In this document: one piece after another, positions 1 through 9,743 of the stretch
Layout: every line of letters begins with the position of its first letter
Position numbering within the stretch: the first letter of the stretch is position 1
Assembly (NCBI RefSeq): GCF_005222705.1
Contig: NZ_STGF01000010.1
Location: 62,001 to 126,000 of the forward strand
Length of the DNA stretch: 64,000 nt
DNA from: Paenibacillus sp. SY21-1
Lineage (GTDB): Bacteria > Bacillota > Bacilli > Paenibacillales > Paenibacillaceae
Direction of reading: 5' to 3'
Translations under genes and position numbers: made by a program
The notes under the pieces: model-generated
The model's database searches: none
Seen by the model: only the letters and a program-made list of their open reading frames with translations
Told to the model about the DNA's origin: nothing

Positions 1-74
1 GATATCGTATACAACACCGCGCTTATGCCGATAAGGACGAGACCGGCAATGATCCATTTTATTTTTTTCTTCAC
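1..74 (-). CDS. Membrane-fusion/adaptor protein of ABC exporter, N-terminal fragment
   Basis: Only the first codons are in the window; the gene runs off the left edge. The GTG start follows a GGGGG ribosome binding site by 11 bases. The visible peptide begins with a lysine-rich stretch (VKKKIKW) followed by one hydrophobic segment (IIAGLVLIGISAVLY), the usual N-terminal anchor of HlyD/MacA-type periplasmic adaptor proteins. It directly follows an ATPase and a MacB-like permease on the same strand, as the third gene of such exporter operons often does. The family call is inference from context; a different small membrane protein is possible. Confidence 0.5.
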   Translation of the reverse strand, partial: MKKKIKWIIAGLVLIGISAVLYTI

Positions 75-107
75 TTGCGGACGTGCCCCCTGTTCATGAC
101 TTAGTTC

Positions 108-1484
108 CTAATCACGTTTGATAGCCGTTAACGCATCGGTGCGCGAGGCGCTAATAGCCGGATAGATGCCCGATATAATGCCTGTCATAATCGCAAAAGC
201 GATCCCGATCAGAATGCCGTTGAAGGGAATAAAGATGGAAAAGCTCCCTTCATCCACATTCATTCGAATGATGGCCGCGTTTATGCCCCATACGATCCAA
301 TACGAGAAGAGTACGCCGAGCAGACCGCCGAGCAAACCCAGAAGCGCTGCCTCCACGATAAACATATTGCGGATTTGAGCCAGGTTGGCTCCCAGAACTT
401 TCATGATCCCAATCTGCCTGCGCCGCTGGTAGGTGGACATGGTCATGGCCACTACGATTGAAATGGAGGCGATAATAAGAATAAACACGCCCGCTCCCAT
501 CGCAATCGTCTTAAAAACGGCGAACTGCTCAGCCAATCGTTCTTTCTGCTCCAGATTGGACTGAGTGCTCAGGGAAAGTCGCTTGATCATCTCCTCAACC
601 TTTTCCACATTCAGCTCATTGTCGACCTTGACCACAACCGTCTCGTAGCGCTCCGCACTTTGGTCCGGATTGCCCGGAACCCCACGGATGCCGCCGGCGC
701 GCATCTCTTCGAGCAACAGCTTCGTCGACTCTAGCGACATGTATATCTTCTTGTCTCCTACAGCGGCGGATTCGGTTACGCCATCCGGTTTTTTCAGCAC
801 GCCGACAACCCGAAACGCGCTGCTCGTAAACCGCTTGCCCGTTTCATCGCTCATTCTGAATTGAACCTGCTGCTGATACATCGTCGTAGGAGCTTTCATG
901 GCAAGCTCATATTGGCGCTGAGCCTCGTCAGGATTGCTGTTCATATGCGCGTAGAGCTCCTCGCGCTTCTGCTCGTCCATCAGACCGAGCGTTGCGCCAT
1001 AAGACAGAACGATGGAATGTGTAAAATCCAGCGGAGCGCCCTGCTGAAACTTATGCTCGAACAGCTCCAGCGTATCCAGATCCGTGCTGATTATGTTGGC
1101 GTATCCTTGCTTGCCGTCGGCAAGCACCATCTCCATGTAAGAATTCAGCGGCTGCATCGGCGCTGCGGCGTGGACATGCTCAAGCTGACGTATGATGTCT
1201 ACCTTCTGCTTCGTCAGCAAACCTTTGTTTTGAAGCTCTTCGCTTAGCAGTCCGTCGCTGCCGGGCCTTCTCGCGGCGCCGTCGTCGGGACGAACCGTTA
1301 TTTCATCCATTTTAAAAAAGCTGGTCAGCTCGTTTTGCACGATCTGCTGGGTGGACTCTCCAAGACTGATCGCCAGCACAATGGCGGCGCAGCCTATCGA
1401 CAAGCCTGCGGCGCACAGCAGCGTAACGACCTTGCGGCGCATAATTTGATCCCAGGACAGTCGCGCTATATCGCTTGCTCTCAA
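108..1484 (-). CDS. MacB/FtsX-type ABC transporter permease
   Basis: Integral membrane subunit of a MacB-like ABC exporter, 458 residues. A TTG start is chosen because GGGAGG lies just upstream and the start overlaps the TGA of the ATPase gene (TTGA), giving translational coupling; longer frames upstream run through the ATPase coding sequence. One transmembrane helix near residue 30 (TLLCAAGLSIGCAAIVLAI) is followed by a large extracytoplasmic domain of about 290 residues, then three C-terminal helices of an FtsX domain with the motif GIMKVLGA before the second helix. This topology is typical of MacB permeases. Substrate is unknown; antimicrobial peptide or macrolide export is common in the family. 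ATPase, permease and adaptor form one minus-strand operon. Confidence 0.88.
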   Translation of the reverse strand: MRASDIARLSWDQIMRRKVVTLLCAAGLSIGCAAIVLAISLGESTQQIVQNELTSFFKMDEITVRPDDGAARRPGSDGLLSEELQNKGLLTKQKVDIIRQLEHVHAAAPMQPLNSYMEMVLADGKQGYANIISTDLDTLELFEHKFQQGAPLDFTHSIVLSYGATLGLMDEQKREELYAHMNSNPDEAQRQYELAMKAPTTMYQQQVQFRMSDETGKRFTSSAFRVVGVLKKPDGVTESAAVGDKKIYMSLESTKLLLEEMRAGGIRGVPGNPDQSAERYETVVVKVDNELNVEKVEEMIKRLSLSTQSNLEQKERLAEQFAVFKTIAMGAGVFILIIASISIVVAMTMSTYQRRRQIGIMKVLGANLAQIRNMFIVEAALLGLLGGLLGVLFSYWIVWGINAAIIRMNVDEGSFSIFIPFNGILIGIAFAIMTGIISGIYPAISASRTDALTAIKRD

Positions 1485-2236
1485 TGTACAGCCTCCCTCA
1501 TCGGCTGCATGCGGCTTTCCGGCATGTCCGGCTGCTCCGGCTGCAAAGCGGCCTCGACCAGGCATCCGTCGCGCAGCGTAATGATCCGCTGTGTCTGCTC
1601 CGCAACCTCATGCTCGTGCGTGACAATGACAAAAGTGGTCTGCATCGTGTCATTTAAGCTTTTTAGAATAAGAATGATTTCTTCCTCGGTTTTCGTATCC
1701 AGATTGCCTGTCGGCTCATCGGCAAAAATAACCGACGGCTCGGTAATGAGCGAACGGGCAATGCTGACGCGCTGCTGCTGCCCGCCCGACAGCTGTGAAG
1801 GAAACATCGCTCCCTTATCCGGAATGCCTACCTGCTCCAGCAATTGCATCGCTTTTTGCTTTCTGACCGACGGTTTAACCGACTGGAATACGAGCGGCAG
1901 CTCGATATTCTCGCGCACCGTCAAGTTCGGAATCAGCTCATACGATTGGAAAATAAAGCCGATGTGCCGCCTTCTAAACTCAGCAAGCTTATTCTCGCTC
2001 ATCACCGCAATATTGTGATCGGCTATGTATATGTCCCCTTCGGTCGGCTTCATCAGCCCTGCCATCAGATTAAGCAGCGTGGACTTGCCCGACCCCGAGC
2101 TTCCAAGCAAGGCGACCATTTCGCCCTTGCCGATCTGAAAGCTGACATTTTGCAGCACCGGCGTCGTTTCAGCGCCGTTTCGGAATACATGAGACAAGCG
2201 CTCCACTTTCAGCAACCCCTTCACCCCTTTATTCAT
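1481..2236 (-). CDS. ABC transporter ATP-binding protein (MacB/LolD type)
   Basis: Cytoplasmic ATPase that energises the adjacent MacB-like permease, 251 residues at most. Visible motifs: Walker A GSSGSGKSTLLN, Q-loop FIFQSYELIPNLTV, signature LSGGQQQRVSIAR, Walker B VIFADEPTGNLD and the H-loop VIVTHE. The GNLD after Walker B is typical of the LolD/MacB/FtsE branch. The start is ambiguous: ATG at 2236 has a poor SD, while GTG and TTG codons 4 and 7 residues later follow AAAGGGG and GAAGGGG. The C-terminal tail after the ATPase fold is rich in Glu/Gln/Met/Pro and probably disordered. It is the first gene of the exporter operon. Confidence 0.93.
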   Translation of the reverse strand: MNKGVKGLLKVERLSHVFRNGAETTPVLQNVSFQIGKGEMVALLGSSGSGKSTLLNLMAGLMKPTEGDIYIADHNIAVMSENKLAEFRRRHIGFIFQSYELIPNLTVRENIELPLVFQSVKPSVRKQKAMQLLEQVGIPDKGAMFPSQLSGGQQQRVSIARSLITEPSVIFADEPTGNLDTKTEEEIILILKSLNDTMQTTFVIVTHEHEVAEQTQRIITLRDGCLVEAALQPEQPDMPESRMQPMREAVH

Positions 2237-2430
2237 TTCTGTCTAACGCCCTGCTTGTCACTCCAAGTTACAGAATAAGGAAGGCGCACTTCATTATACG
2301 TAAACGCGTTGCCATAAATCGTTACAAATTGGTGAAAATTGTCCTGCCGACGCGAAAGATGAACGTCTTCCTCAGCTATCGGAATGTGCGGAGCCTTGGC
2401 AGCAACTTCACCTTCCTCTCCGCACATGCC

Positions 2431-2474
2431 AAAAAGGACCTCGTCTGCCACGTCAACGTGGAGAGGAGGTCCTT
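2431..2474 (-). terminator. Probable terminator downstream of alpha-galactosidase gene
   Basis: Inverted repeat AAGGACCTC (2434-2442) / GAGGTCCTT (2466-2474) with a 23-base loop region that can fold further, followed in the minus direction by a short T run (AAAAA at 2431-2435 on the plus strand). It sits 33 bases past the stop of the alpha-galactosidase gene. Confidence 0.5.
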
Positions 2475-2506
2475 GCCTGTGCATGGTCGGCTGCCGCTGT
2501 TAGAGA

Positions 2507-4699
2507 TTAGCCGATCGCGTGGAAATGATACACCTTGCTGGCAAAGTCGCCATGGAATTGCGGCGTAGCAAGGCCGGCATACATTAATTCATCGCCGCCA
2601 TAGACCGACTCCGTTCCTTGGAGCTTGTAATCGCGCTTGGCGTCAAGCCCCTTCAAGCGGAAGCGATTGAGCTTCGCATTCGGCTCCTGCAGCACCGATA
2701 CAAACACGACGAACGCTTCGCTTTGATCCTTGGAGACGAACATCCATGCCGTTTCATTGCCTTCAAAAGGACTCAGAAGCCGGTAGAAATCGCCGAACTG
2801 AACCAGATGGCGAACTTCCTTATAAAGAGCGACCTGCTCCTTCATCGTCTCTTTTTCTTCCTCGCTGATTTTAGTCAAATCAAGCTCGTAGCCGAAATTG
2901 CCCGAAAGCGCCACATTGCCGCGCGTTTCAAGCGATGGGCTGCGACCCACCTGATGGTTTGGCACCTCGGATACGTGAGCGCCCATCGAGCTGATCGGAT
3001 ACACGAGGCTCGTTCCGTATTGAATTTTCAAGCGAGAGACGGCGTCCGTATTGTCGCTCGTCCATGTCTGCGGCATGTAAAACAGCATGCCTGGATCGAA
3101 GCGCCCGCCGCCGCCGGAGCAGCTTTCGAACAGAATATGCGGGAACGCCGATGTAATGCGTTCAAGCACATGGTATAGGCCAAGCATGTAACGATGCGCC
3201 GTCTCGCGCTGACGCTCCGCAGGCAGCAAGGCGGAACCGATTTCGGTCATATTGCGGTTCATGTCCCACTTCACGTACGTAATCGGAGCGCTTGCCAGAA
3301 TACCCGATACAACCTTCACGATATATTCCTGAACGTCTTCGCGCGATACGTCCAGAATAAGCTGGTTGCGCGATTCCGTGCGGGAGCGGTTTTCAACGTG
3401 CAGGCACCAATCCGGATGAGCGCGATAAAGCTCGCTGTCCGGCGAGATCATTTCCGGCTCGAACCATAGTCCAAATTCCATGTCCATCGCCTTCACGCGG
3501 CTGACCAGATCCTCCAGACCGTTTGGCAGCTTTTTGCTGTGGACGAACCAATCCCCGAGCGAGGAATTGTCGCTGTCCCGCTTGCCGAACCAGCCGTCGT
3601 CGAGCACGAACAGCTCGATGCCAAGCTCTTTGCCGGAACGGGCAATGCCTTCGATTTTTTCCGCATTAAAGTCAAAATAAGTGCCTTCCCAGTTGTTGAC
3701 AAGAATCGGACGGGTTTTGTCGCGGAAAGCGCCCCGCGTCAAACGCGTACGATACAGGTCGTGGAAGCTGCGGGACATCCCGCCAAGGCCGTGCTCCGAG
3801 TGGACGAGCACCGCTTCCGGAGTCTGGAACTGCTCGCCCGGCTCAAGTCTCCAGTTGAAGTCGAACGGATTAATGCCGATGAACAGACGGGCCGTGTGGA
3901 ATTGGTCAACCTCTACGCCTGCCGTGAAGCTGCCGCTGTAAACAAGGTTAACGCCATACACATCGCCATGGTCCTCCGTTGCGCCGTCGGACAGCAGGGC
4001 AATAAACGGATTCTGCATATGGCTGCTGGAGCCTCTGCGGCTTTCTACTGATTGCATGCCCGGAACAAGCTTGCGCTTATGCACATAACGCTCGCGAGCC
4101 CAAGCTCCGGATAGCTGCAGCATGTCAAACTCGTCGTTCGGGAGATCCAGACTCATGCTAAGCGCGCTTTTCAGCTCAAGAACGCCGCTTCCTTCGTTGA
4201 CGAAGCGCACCGAACGCGTAATCGCGTTGTGCTGCTCAAATGCCGTATATGAGAGCACCGCCGTCAAGCCCGTAAGCTCATCCTTTAGCGTAAGCTCAAG
4301 CGTCTGAGCTTCGTCCTCGCTTTCCGTGTAGGTAGCCGGCAGACCTGGCAGACCTGGCTTGCCTTGTACGATACGATGACCTGCGTAGCGGAAATCCGAG
4401 ATCGTCGAACCGTTCGGCAGCTGTGCGTGGAAAGCCGGATAACGCGAATCCCCCCTGCCGTAGCCCGGATATTCCTGCGGCAGCGCGTCCAGCGTAAGCT
4501 TGTAATCCGAGCTCGCGTCGCTTGGGCTGAAGGAAGCCCGCGGCTTTAATTCGAGCAAACGATTCAGCTGTGTGCCGCGAATTTTTTTGCCCCAATACAG
4601 ATGAGCAACATAGCCTTTTTCAAGCACATGAATGACATAGCTCGTATCCTTCGCCTGCAAATGGAACAACGAACGTTCTTGATCAAATAGAATAGTCAT
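2507..4699 (-). CDS. Alpha-galactosidase, glycoside hydrolase family 36
   Basis: Releases terminal alpha-galactose from melibiose, raffinose-type sugars or galactomannan; 730 residues, normal for bacterial GH36 enzymes, with no signal peptide, so probably cytoplasmic. Start placed at ATG 4699 because GGAGG precedes it by 8 bases. The N-terminal half is the beta-supersandwich. The (beta/alpha)8 barrel shows WEGTYFDF, LFVLDDGWFGKRD, the nucleophile motif YVKWDMNR (Asp), ESCSGGGGRFD and SDNTDA holding the acid/base Asp. All expected catalytic positions are present. It lies 70 bases downstream of a LacI-family regulator on the same strand, so the two are probably cotranscribed and induced by an alpha-galactoside. 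No sugar transporter gene is adjacent. Confidence 0.95.
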   Translation of the reverse strand: MTILFDQERSLFHLQAKDTSYVIHVLEKGYVAHLYWGKKIRGTQLNRLLELKPRASFSPSDASSDYKLTLDALPQEYPGYGRGDSRYPAFHAQLPNGSTISDFRYAGHRIVQGKPGLPGLPATYTESEDEAQTLELTLKDELTGLTAVLSYTAFEQHNAITRSVRFVNEGSGVLELKSALSMSLDLPNDEFDMLQLSGAWARERYVHKRKLVPGMQSVESRRGSSSHMQNPFIALLSDGATEDHGDVYGVNLVYSGSFTAGVEVDQFHTARLFIGINPFDFNWRLEPGEQFQTPEAVLVHSEHGLGGMSRSFHDLYRTRLTRGAFRDKTRPILVNNWEGTYFDFNAEKIEGIARSGKELGIELFVLDDGWFGKRDSDNSSLGDWFVHSKKLPNGLEDLVSRVKAMDMEFGLWFEPEMISPDSELYRAHPDWCLHVENRSRTESRNQLILDVSREDVQEYIVKVVSGILASAPITYVKWDMNRNMTEIGSALLPAERQRETAHRYMLGLYHVLERITSAFPHILFESCSGGGGRFDPGMLFYMPQTWTSDNTDAVSRLKIQYGTSLVYPISSMGAHVSEVPNHQVGRSPSLETRGNVALSGNFGYELDLTKISEEEKETMKEQVALYKEVRHLVQFGDFYRLLSPFEGNETAWMFVSKDQSEAFVVFVSVLQEPNAKLNRFRLKGLDAKRDYKLQGTESVYGGDELMYAGLATPQFHGDFASKVYHFHAIG

Positions 4700-4769
4700 G
4701 CTCACTACCTCCAAAAAATGAAATTAGAATGGGGTGATGCTCTTTAGTGCTGTTCTTCCTTTATGCCGC

Positions 4770-5839
<1,070 letters not shown>

Positions 5840-5846
5840 CAAGTTG

Positions 5847-5875
5847 ATTGTAGCAAAATTAAGTTCTATACGCAA
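5847..5875 (-). promoter_or_regulatory. Sigma-A type promoter of lacI-type/alpha-galactosidase operon
   Basis: Read on the minus strand: -35 TTGCGT (plus-strand 5870-5875), 17-base spacer, -10 TACAAT (5847-5852). Predicted start near 5840, directly at the inverted repeat 5818-5839. Confidence 0.6.
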
Positions 5876-5990
5876 GCCGCAATGAGCAGATGCAACTCTT
5901 TACTTGCCGCTTTCGTCTGTTTAAGCAAGGATGATGCACAACAATCTCCTATTTAATGAAGGACAAAATGAAAACAAGGTGATGATCTCG

Positions 5991-6674
5991 ATGAAAAAAA
6001 TGGTTATTTTTCTTTCCCTGCTGCTGCTCTCAGCTTGCGGGAATACAGCATCCAACGAGGTTGAGCCACAAGAAGCTGCGAGCCCGACTGCTACCGCTCA
6101 ACCGACAGCCGGCACCTCTTCTCCCGCGCCAACCGATGGCAACGACAGCTCGCATATCGGAGCGCACCATGAGAAGGCGGAATCCGAGGCCGCTGCGGCT
6201 GCTGCCGTTATGCGAGCGCTGAAAGAAAAAGATATGAGTACGCTCGCCCATTTCGTCCATCCGGACAAAGGGGTGCTGTTCTCCCCTTATGTCCATATCG
6301 ACAAAGTGACGGCGCAGGTATTCCCTGCCGACAAGCTGCCTTCGCTTACTGACCCCACCGTGTACAACTGGGGCTCCTTTGACGGCTCGGGCGAACCGAT
6401 CAAGCTGACGTTCGCGGAGTATTACGATAAGTTTGTTTATAGCCAGGATTTTTTGGAAGCCGAGTCTGTGGGCGTTAATGAAATAAAAGGCAAAGGGAAC
6501 AGCATTCCGAACATTGCCGAGAGGTTTCCAGGAAGCTTTATCATGGATTATTATTTCAGCGGCTTTGATGAGCAATACGCGGGGATGGACTGGGAAAGCC
6601 TGATTCTTGTGTTGGAGGAGAAGGATGGAGCGTGGTACGTAAGCGCAATCGTCCATTCAGGCTGGACGATCTAG
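5991..6674 (+). CDS. Putative lipoprotein of unknown function
   Basis: A 227-residue secreted lipoprotein. ATG 5991 is chosen because AAGGTGATG lies at good distance; an in-frame ATG 3 codons earlier sits too close to that site. The N-terminus is a lipoprotein signal peptide: KK, a hydrophobic core, then the lipobox LLSAC with the acylated Cys around residue 16. A Thr/Pro/Ala/Ser-rich linker (about residues 20-55) follows, then a globular domain starting with AAAAVMRALKEKDMSTLAHFVHPDKGVLFSPY and ending VLEEKDGAWYVSAIVHSGWTI, resembling NTF2-like or DUF4440-like stress lipoproteins. I do not recognise the exact family. It stands alone and faces the ABC operon, with a shared terminator between them. 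Confidence 0.8.
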   Translation: MKKMVIFLSLLLLSACGNTASNEVEPQEAASPTATAQPTAGTSSPAPTDGNDSSHIGAHHEKAESEAAAAAAVMRALKEKDMSTLAHFVHPDKGVLFSPYVHIDKVTAQVFPADKLPSLTDPTVYNWGSFDGSGEPIKLTFAEYYDKFVYSQDFLEAESVGVNEIKGKGNSIPNIAERFPGSFIMDYYFSGFDEQYAGMDWESLILVLEEKDGAWYVSAIVHSGWTI

Positions 6675-6683
6675 ATAAACGCA

Positions 6684-6715
6684 CAGGCTGTCTCCGGTAA
6701 CATGGAGACAGCCTG
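6684..6715. terminator. Bidirectional terminator between convergent genes
   Basis: Perfect 12-bp inverted repeat CAGGCTGTCTCC / GGAGACAGCCTG with an 8-base loop, lying between the stop codons of the lipoprotein gene (plus) and the ABC-2 permease gene (minus). Confidence 0.8.
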
Positions 6716-6717
6716 CT

Positions 6718-7605
6718 TTAGAAATCTTTTTTTTTGAATACCAGGATGCCTGCAATAAATAAAATGAGCGTATATAGCGCAGTGTATACAAGAAACGAAT
6801 TGGACGGAACCTCTCCGCTCGAGAACAAGCTTGGCAGCCAGTTCGTATACATAAACTCGGACAGGTCGGATATTTGCAGAAGCTCGTGCAGCATGCGCTG
6901 CTGCAGCGCGTCCGCAGGCATAATTAAACGAATGAGTCCCGTTATCGTATCAAGCGTCGCCGTATTGTCCATCCCGATTCTCGCGGCTCGTCCTGCTGCC
7001 GTCATTCGCGAAATTGTGCTGCCAAGCCAGCCCATGCCGAACAGCATCGTCATCCCGATTCCGTTGCCAAGCGGACCAAGCCAACAAGAACCAAGCATCG
7101 TTAGCGAGACGAGCAGCGGCACAACCGAGGCAAACAACAGAAAAGAAGGGAGCAAAGCCGTCCATTCGAACAATATCCCCGTCTCAAACCAGCAAATGCC
7201 TATAATGCTTACAAATAAAATAAGCGCATAAAGAAACACATAGCTTACAAATCCCAGCCATCTGCCAATGTACCACTGCCAGCGATGCAAGGGCCGGGCA
7301 ATTACCGATTGCAGCACCCCGTGCTCCGCTTCGCCGGTAACGGCCGATACCGAGCTGAAAATCGACAAAAAGGCCAGCGCAAAAGCTCCAAAGAAAAAGC
7401 CTACCGTCAAAATAATCGAAGCTTGCGCGAAATTCTCCATCAAGGGGATCACCGTGCTGACAGACAGCACCGTATCCTTCTCGCTGGAGACGGCGCTTGC
7501 TACCAGCCAATATGTAACCCAGAACAATACCGTCATGATGGCCGTCATCAGCGTGACCCGCTTGCGAATCAATTCCTTCCAGGTTAATTCCCATACCGCC
7601 TTCAT
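6718..7605 (-). CDS. ABC-2 type transporter permease
   Basis: Membrane subunit of a small ABC exporter, 295 residues, with six predicted helices: VTLMTAIMTVLFWVTYWLVA near the N-terminus, a long hydrophobic pair around residues 55-90, QWYIGRWLGFVSYVFLYALI, and a last helix before the C-terminal FKKKDF. The sequence GEAEHGVLQSVIARPLHRWQWYIGRWLGF is the ABC-2 EARGTL-like region preceding the third helix (split here only in description). Its ATG overlaps the TGA of the ATPase gene (ATGA), so the two are translationally coupled. It is the last gene of the sigma/anti-sigma/ABC operon. Substrate unknown. Confidence 0.88.
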   Translation of the reverse strand: MKAVWELTWKELIRKRVTLMTAIMTVLFWVTYWLVASAVSSEKDTVLSVSTVIPLMENFAQASIILTVGFFFGAFALAFLSIFSSVSAVTGEAEHGVLQSVIARPLHRWQWYIGRWLGFVSYVFLYALILFVSIIGICWFETGILFEWTALLPSFLLFASVVPLLVSLTMLGSCWLGPLGNGIGMTMLFGMGWLGSTISRMTAAGRAARIGMDNTATLDTITGLIRLIMPADALQQRMLHELLQISDLSEFMYTNWLPSLFSSGEVPSNSFLVYTALYTLILFIAGILVFKKKDF

Positions 7606-8558
7606 CGCCGCTCCCCCCTATGCTCCAAGCCGGAGACGGCGTTCAAAAACCAGTCGTCAAGCTTCGGTTTGATTTTTCCTACTTCATACAAGGTTAAGCC
7701 AAGCTCGATCAAAAGGTAATTGACGAGACCGATTTGCTCCTCCTCTGCAAGCTCCATGTGCAAAATCGCCGCGCCGTCCTCTCCCGGCAGCTGTGTCGTT
7801 TGCACAGCAACGCCTGTCATGTCGGCAATTCGTTCAGCCGCCAGCGGGGAGTAGCCGCCAACGCGAATTCGCCACACGGCTCCTCCGCCTAATACGCTGG
7901 CTACTCTTCCCTCCGACAGCATTTCACCGTTGTTGATCAGGGCAACCTTATCACACAGCAGCTCCACATCTTCGAGCAGATGAGAATTGAGAAAAATTGT
8001 TTTCCCCTGCCCTTTCAGCCGCAGGAGCAGCTCCCGCACCTCATGCCTGCCGACCGGATCGAGCGCCGATGCCGGCTCATCCAGAAAGACGATAGCAGGA
8101 TCGCCTAACAAGGCGCAGGCCAGACCAAGCCGCTGCTGCATGCCCTTGGAATAGCCCTTCAAGCGGTCCTTGCCGCGGCTGCCAATGCCTACATCGTCGA
8201 GCAGTCGATGAATGCGCTGCTTTGCTGTCACGCGATCCAGTCCGCACAGCTTCGCATGAAACGACAGCACCTCTTCCCCTGTCAGCCAAGCGGGATAACG
8301 AAACAGCTCAGGCAAATATCCCATTAAGCTACGCGCTTGCAGCGAGCCAGTGGGATGTCCGAACAGTTGAGCGGTGCCGGAGGTTGGCCGAATGAGACCT
8401 GTCAGCATTTTGACGATCGTGCTTTTGCCAGCGCCGTTGGGACCAAGGAAGCCAAAGGCTTCCCCGTCCTGTATGGTCAGCGTAATATTGCGGCAGCCGC
8501 GTCCGTCGCCGTAATCCTTGGCCAACCGATTCGTCGTTACGGCTTCCTGGCGGATCAT
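7602..8558 (-). CDS. ABC transporter ATP-binding protein (ABC-2 exporter)
   Basis: ATPase partner of the downstream ABC-2 permease, 318 residues from ATG 8558, which overlaps the stop of the upstream anti-sigma gene as ATGA. A longer frame reaches into that gene but has no ribosome binding site. Motifs: Walker A GPNGAGKSTIV, Q-loop MGYLPE, signature YSKGMQQRLGLA, Walker B IVFLDEPASALDP and H-loop LNSHLLEDVE. The roughly 90-residue C-terminal extension after the ATPase core is typical of the CcmA/DrrA-like group. The operon layout resembles sigY-yxlCDEFG of Bacillus subtilis, where an ECF sigma factor controls its own anti-sigma and an ABC exporter. Confidence 0.92.
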   Translation of the reverse strand: MIRQEAVTTNRLAKDYGDGRGCRNITLTIQDGEAFGFLGPNGAGKSTIVKMLTGLIRPTSGTAQLFGHPTGSLQARSLMGYLPELFRYPAWLTGEEVLSFHAKLCGLDRVTAKQRIHRLLDDVGIGSRGKDRLKGYSKGMQQRLGLACALLGDPAIVFLDEPASALDPVGRHEVRELLLRLKGQGKTIFLNSHLLEDVELLCDKVALINNGEMLSEGRVASVLGGGAVWRIRVGGYSPLAAERIADMTGVAVQTTQLPGEDGAAILHMELAEEEQIGLVNYLLIELGLTLYEVGKIKPKLDDWFLNAVSGLEHRGERR

Positions 8559-9724
8559 TCTTGCACCAGCTCGGCCAGCAGCTTCTGAACTTCCGACAGC
8601 TCCTTGAAGCCGCGGAAGCCCGCTTGCGCGATCATATCGCCTTGCAGCCATATGGCGCTTACGTATTCATTGTGCGAATATTGCTCGATATACACCGTTT
8701 TATCGCCAATCGTAATTTCGGACTGCGCATTGTCTACCACAAGCGGGAGAGGGACCCGCCCATTCTTCAAATCAACGGACTGCTGAAAGGATTGACGCAA
8801 ATAATCCGGCAGCAGCGGGAAGTTCATAATCGCCTCGTATGCCTCCTCCACCTCGAGCGTGGGATCTACTTCTATGGACGGGCTCCCCAGGTAGCTCACC
8901 GAGAGATGCTGATTGTCCGTCTCCTCCGAAGTGAAGTATTGCACTGCGGTTCCGCTTCCTGTCACCAGCGCGATTTTTTTGCCGTCCACCGATTGCGGCA
9001 GCAGCTTCGCGGCACCCAGCTTTTTCATTGCCGCGTTGATTTCGTCCACATTCAGCCGTAGAGTAATGATGCTGCCCGGCTGTTTGTTCGTACGAATATT
9101 ATATTCGCCTGCAGCCGACAGATCAGGCAGCTTAAAGCCCAGATTGGCTTCCGCCTGCTCCAGTGTCCATTCGTCATATTCACCCACTTGTTCATGTTCG
9201 AACTCGCCGAACCTGTTCACGCTCTCGCGTGAATCGGAATAGCCGCCAAGACTTTGCCAAACGGCCTGCAGATCGTCCTCTTGCACGACAACAATCTCAT
9301 TGTTCATTTGAAATTTATTCAGCCATGCGGCAAGCGCTTCGTTCGCCGACGGCGTTGCGACTACAATCGCAACCAACGATGCGGCGCATACGGCGATGGC
9401 CTTGCCTGTATGCCTCCGCAGCCAGCGGAGCGAGCGGCTTTGCGGCTTTGCAGACAGCTGCGGCGCGTCGTCTCCCTTTGTATGCATTCTGCCTAGCGGT
9501 ACGACATTGGCCTGTCTGTCTACACCATGAACCGCTATTGCAGGCTTCAGTTGCTCTTGCGGCTGCTCGGCTTGCAGCGCATCGGGCTCCAGGCTTGACT
9601 GCGCATCGGCCCATTGGGCCCACAACGGCGATGCTTGCTCCTGAGCGAGCCTGCCCGACAATTTGGCCCACGCTTCTTGGGTTTGGATTTGTTCCTCTCT
9701 TGTCACCGATGGTTTCACTGACAT
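8555..9724 (-). CDS. Membrane-anchored anti-sigma factor-like protein (DUF4367-like)
   Basis: 389 residues from ATG 9724, which GAGGAGG precedes by 8 bases. About 115 N-terminal cytoplasmic residues begin with TREEQIQTQEAWAKLSGRL and are Ala/Gln-rich. One transmembrane segment (AIAVCAASLVAIVVATPSA) follows, then an extracytoplasmic domain of about 240 residues containing EYDEWTLEQAEANLGFKLP and the C-terminal block SEITIGDKTVYIEQY...IWLQGDMIAQAGFRG. This matches the usual plan of anti-sigma factors with a DUF4367-type sensor domain. It lies 19 bases after the ECF sigma gene and overlaps the ABC ATPase gene, so it very likely sequesters that sigma factor at the membrane. Direct interaction is inferred from gene order. 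Confidence 0.8.
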   Translation of the reverse strand: MSVKPSVTREEQIQTQEAWAKLSGRLAQEQASPLWAQWADAQSSLEPDALQAEQPQEQLKPAIAVHGVDRQANVVPLGRMHTKGDDAPQLSAKPQSRSLRWLRRHTGKAIAVCAASLVAIVVATPSANEALAAWLNKFQMNNEIVVVQEDDLQAVWQSLGGYSDSRESVNRFGEFEHEQVGEYDEWTLEQAEANLGFKLPDLSAAGEYNIRTNKQPGSIITLRLNVDEINAAMKKLGAAKLLPQSVDGKKIALVTGSGTAVQYFTSEETDNQHLSVSYLGSPSIEVDPTLEVEEAYEAIMNFPLLPDYLRQSFQQSVDLKNGRVPLPLVVDNAQSEITIGDKTVYIEQYSHNEYVSAIWLQGDMIAQAGFRGFKELSEVQKLLAELVQE

Positions 9725-9743
9725 CGTATCGTCCTCCTCTTGC

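Noticed and set aside
2233..2568. Short frames between the ABC ATPase and alpha-galactosidase genes
   Set aside because: No ribosome binding site at their starts; they overlap the probable terminator at 2431-2474.
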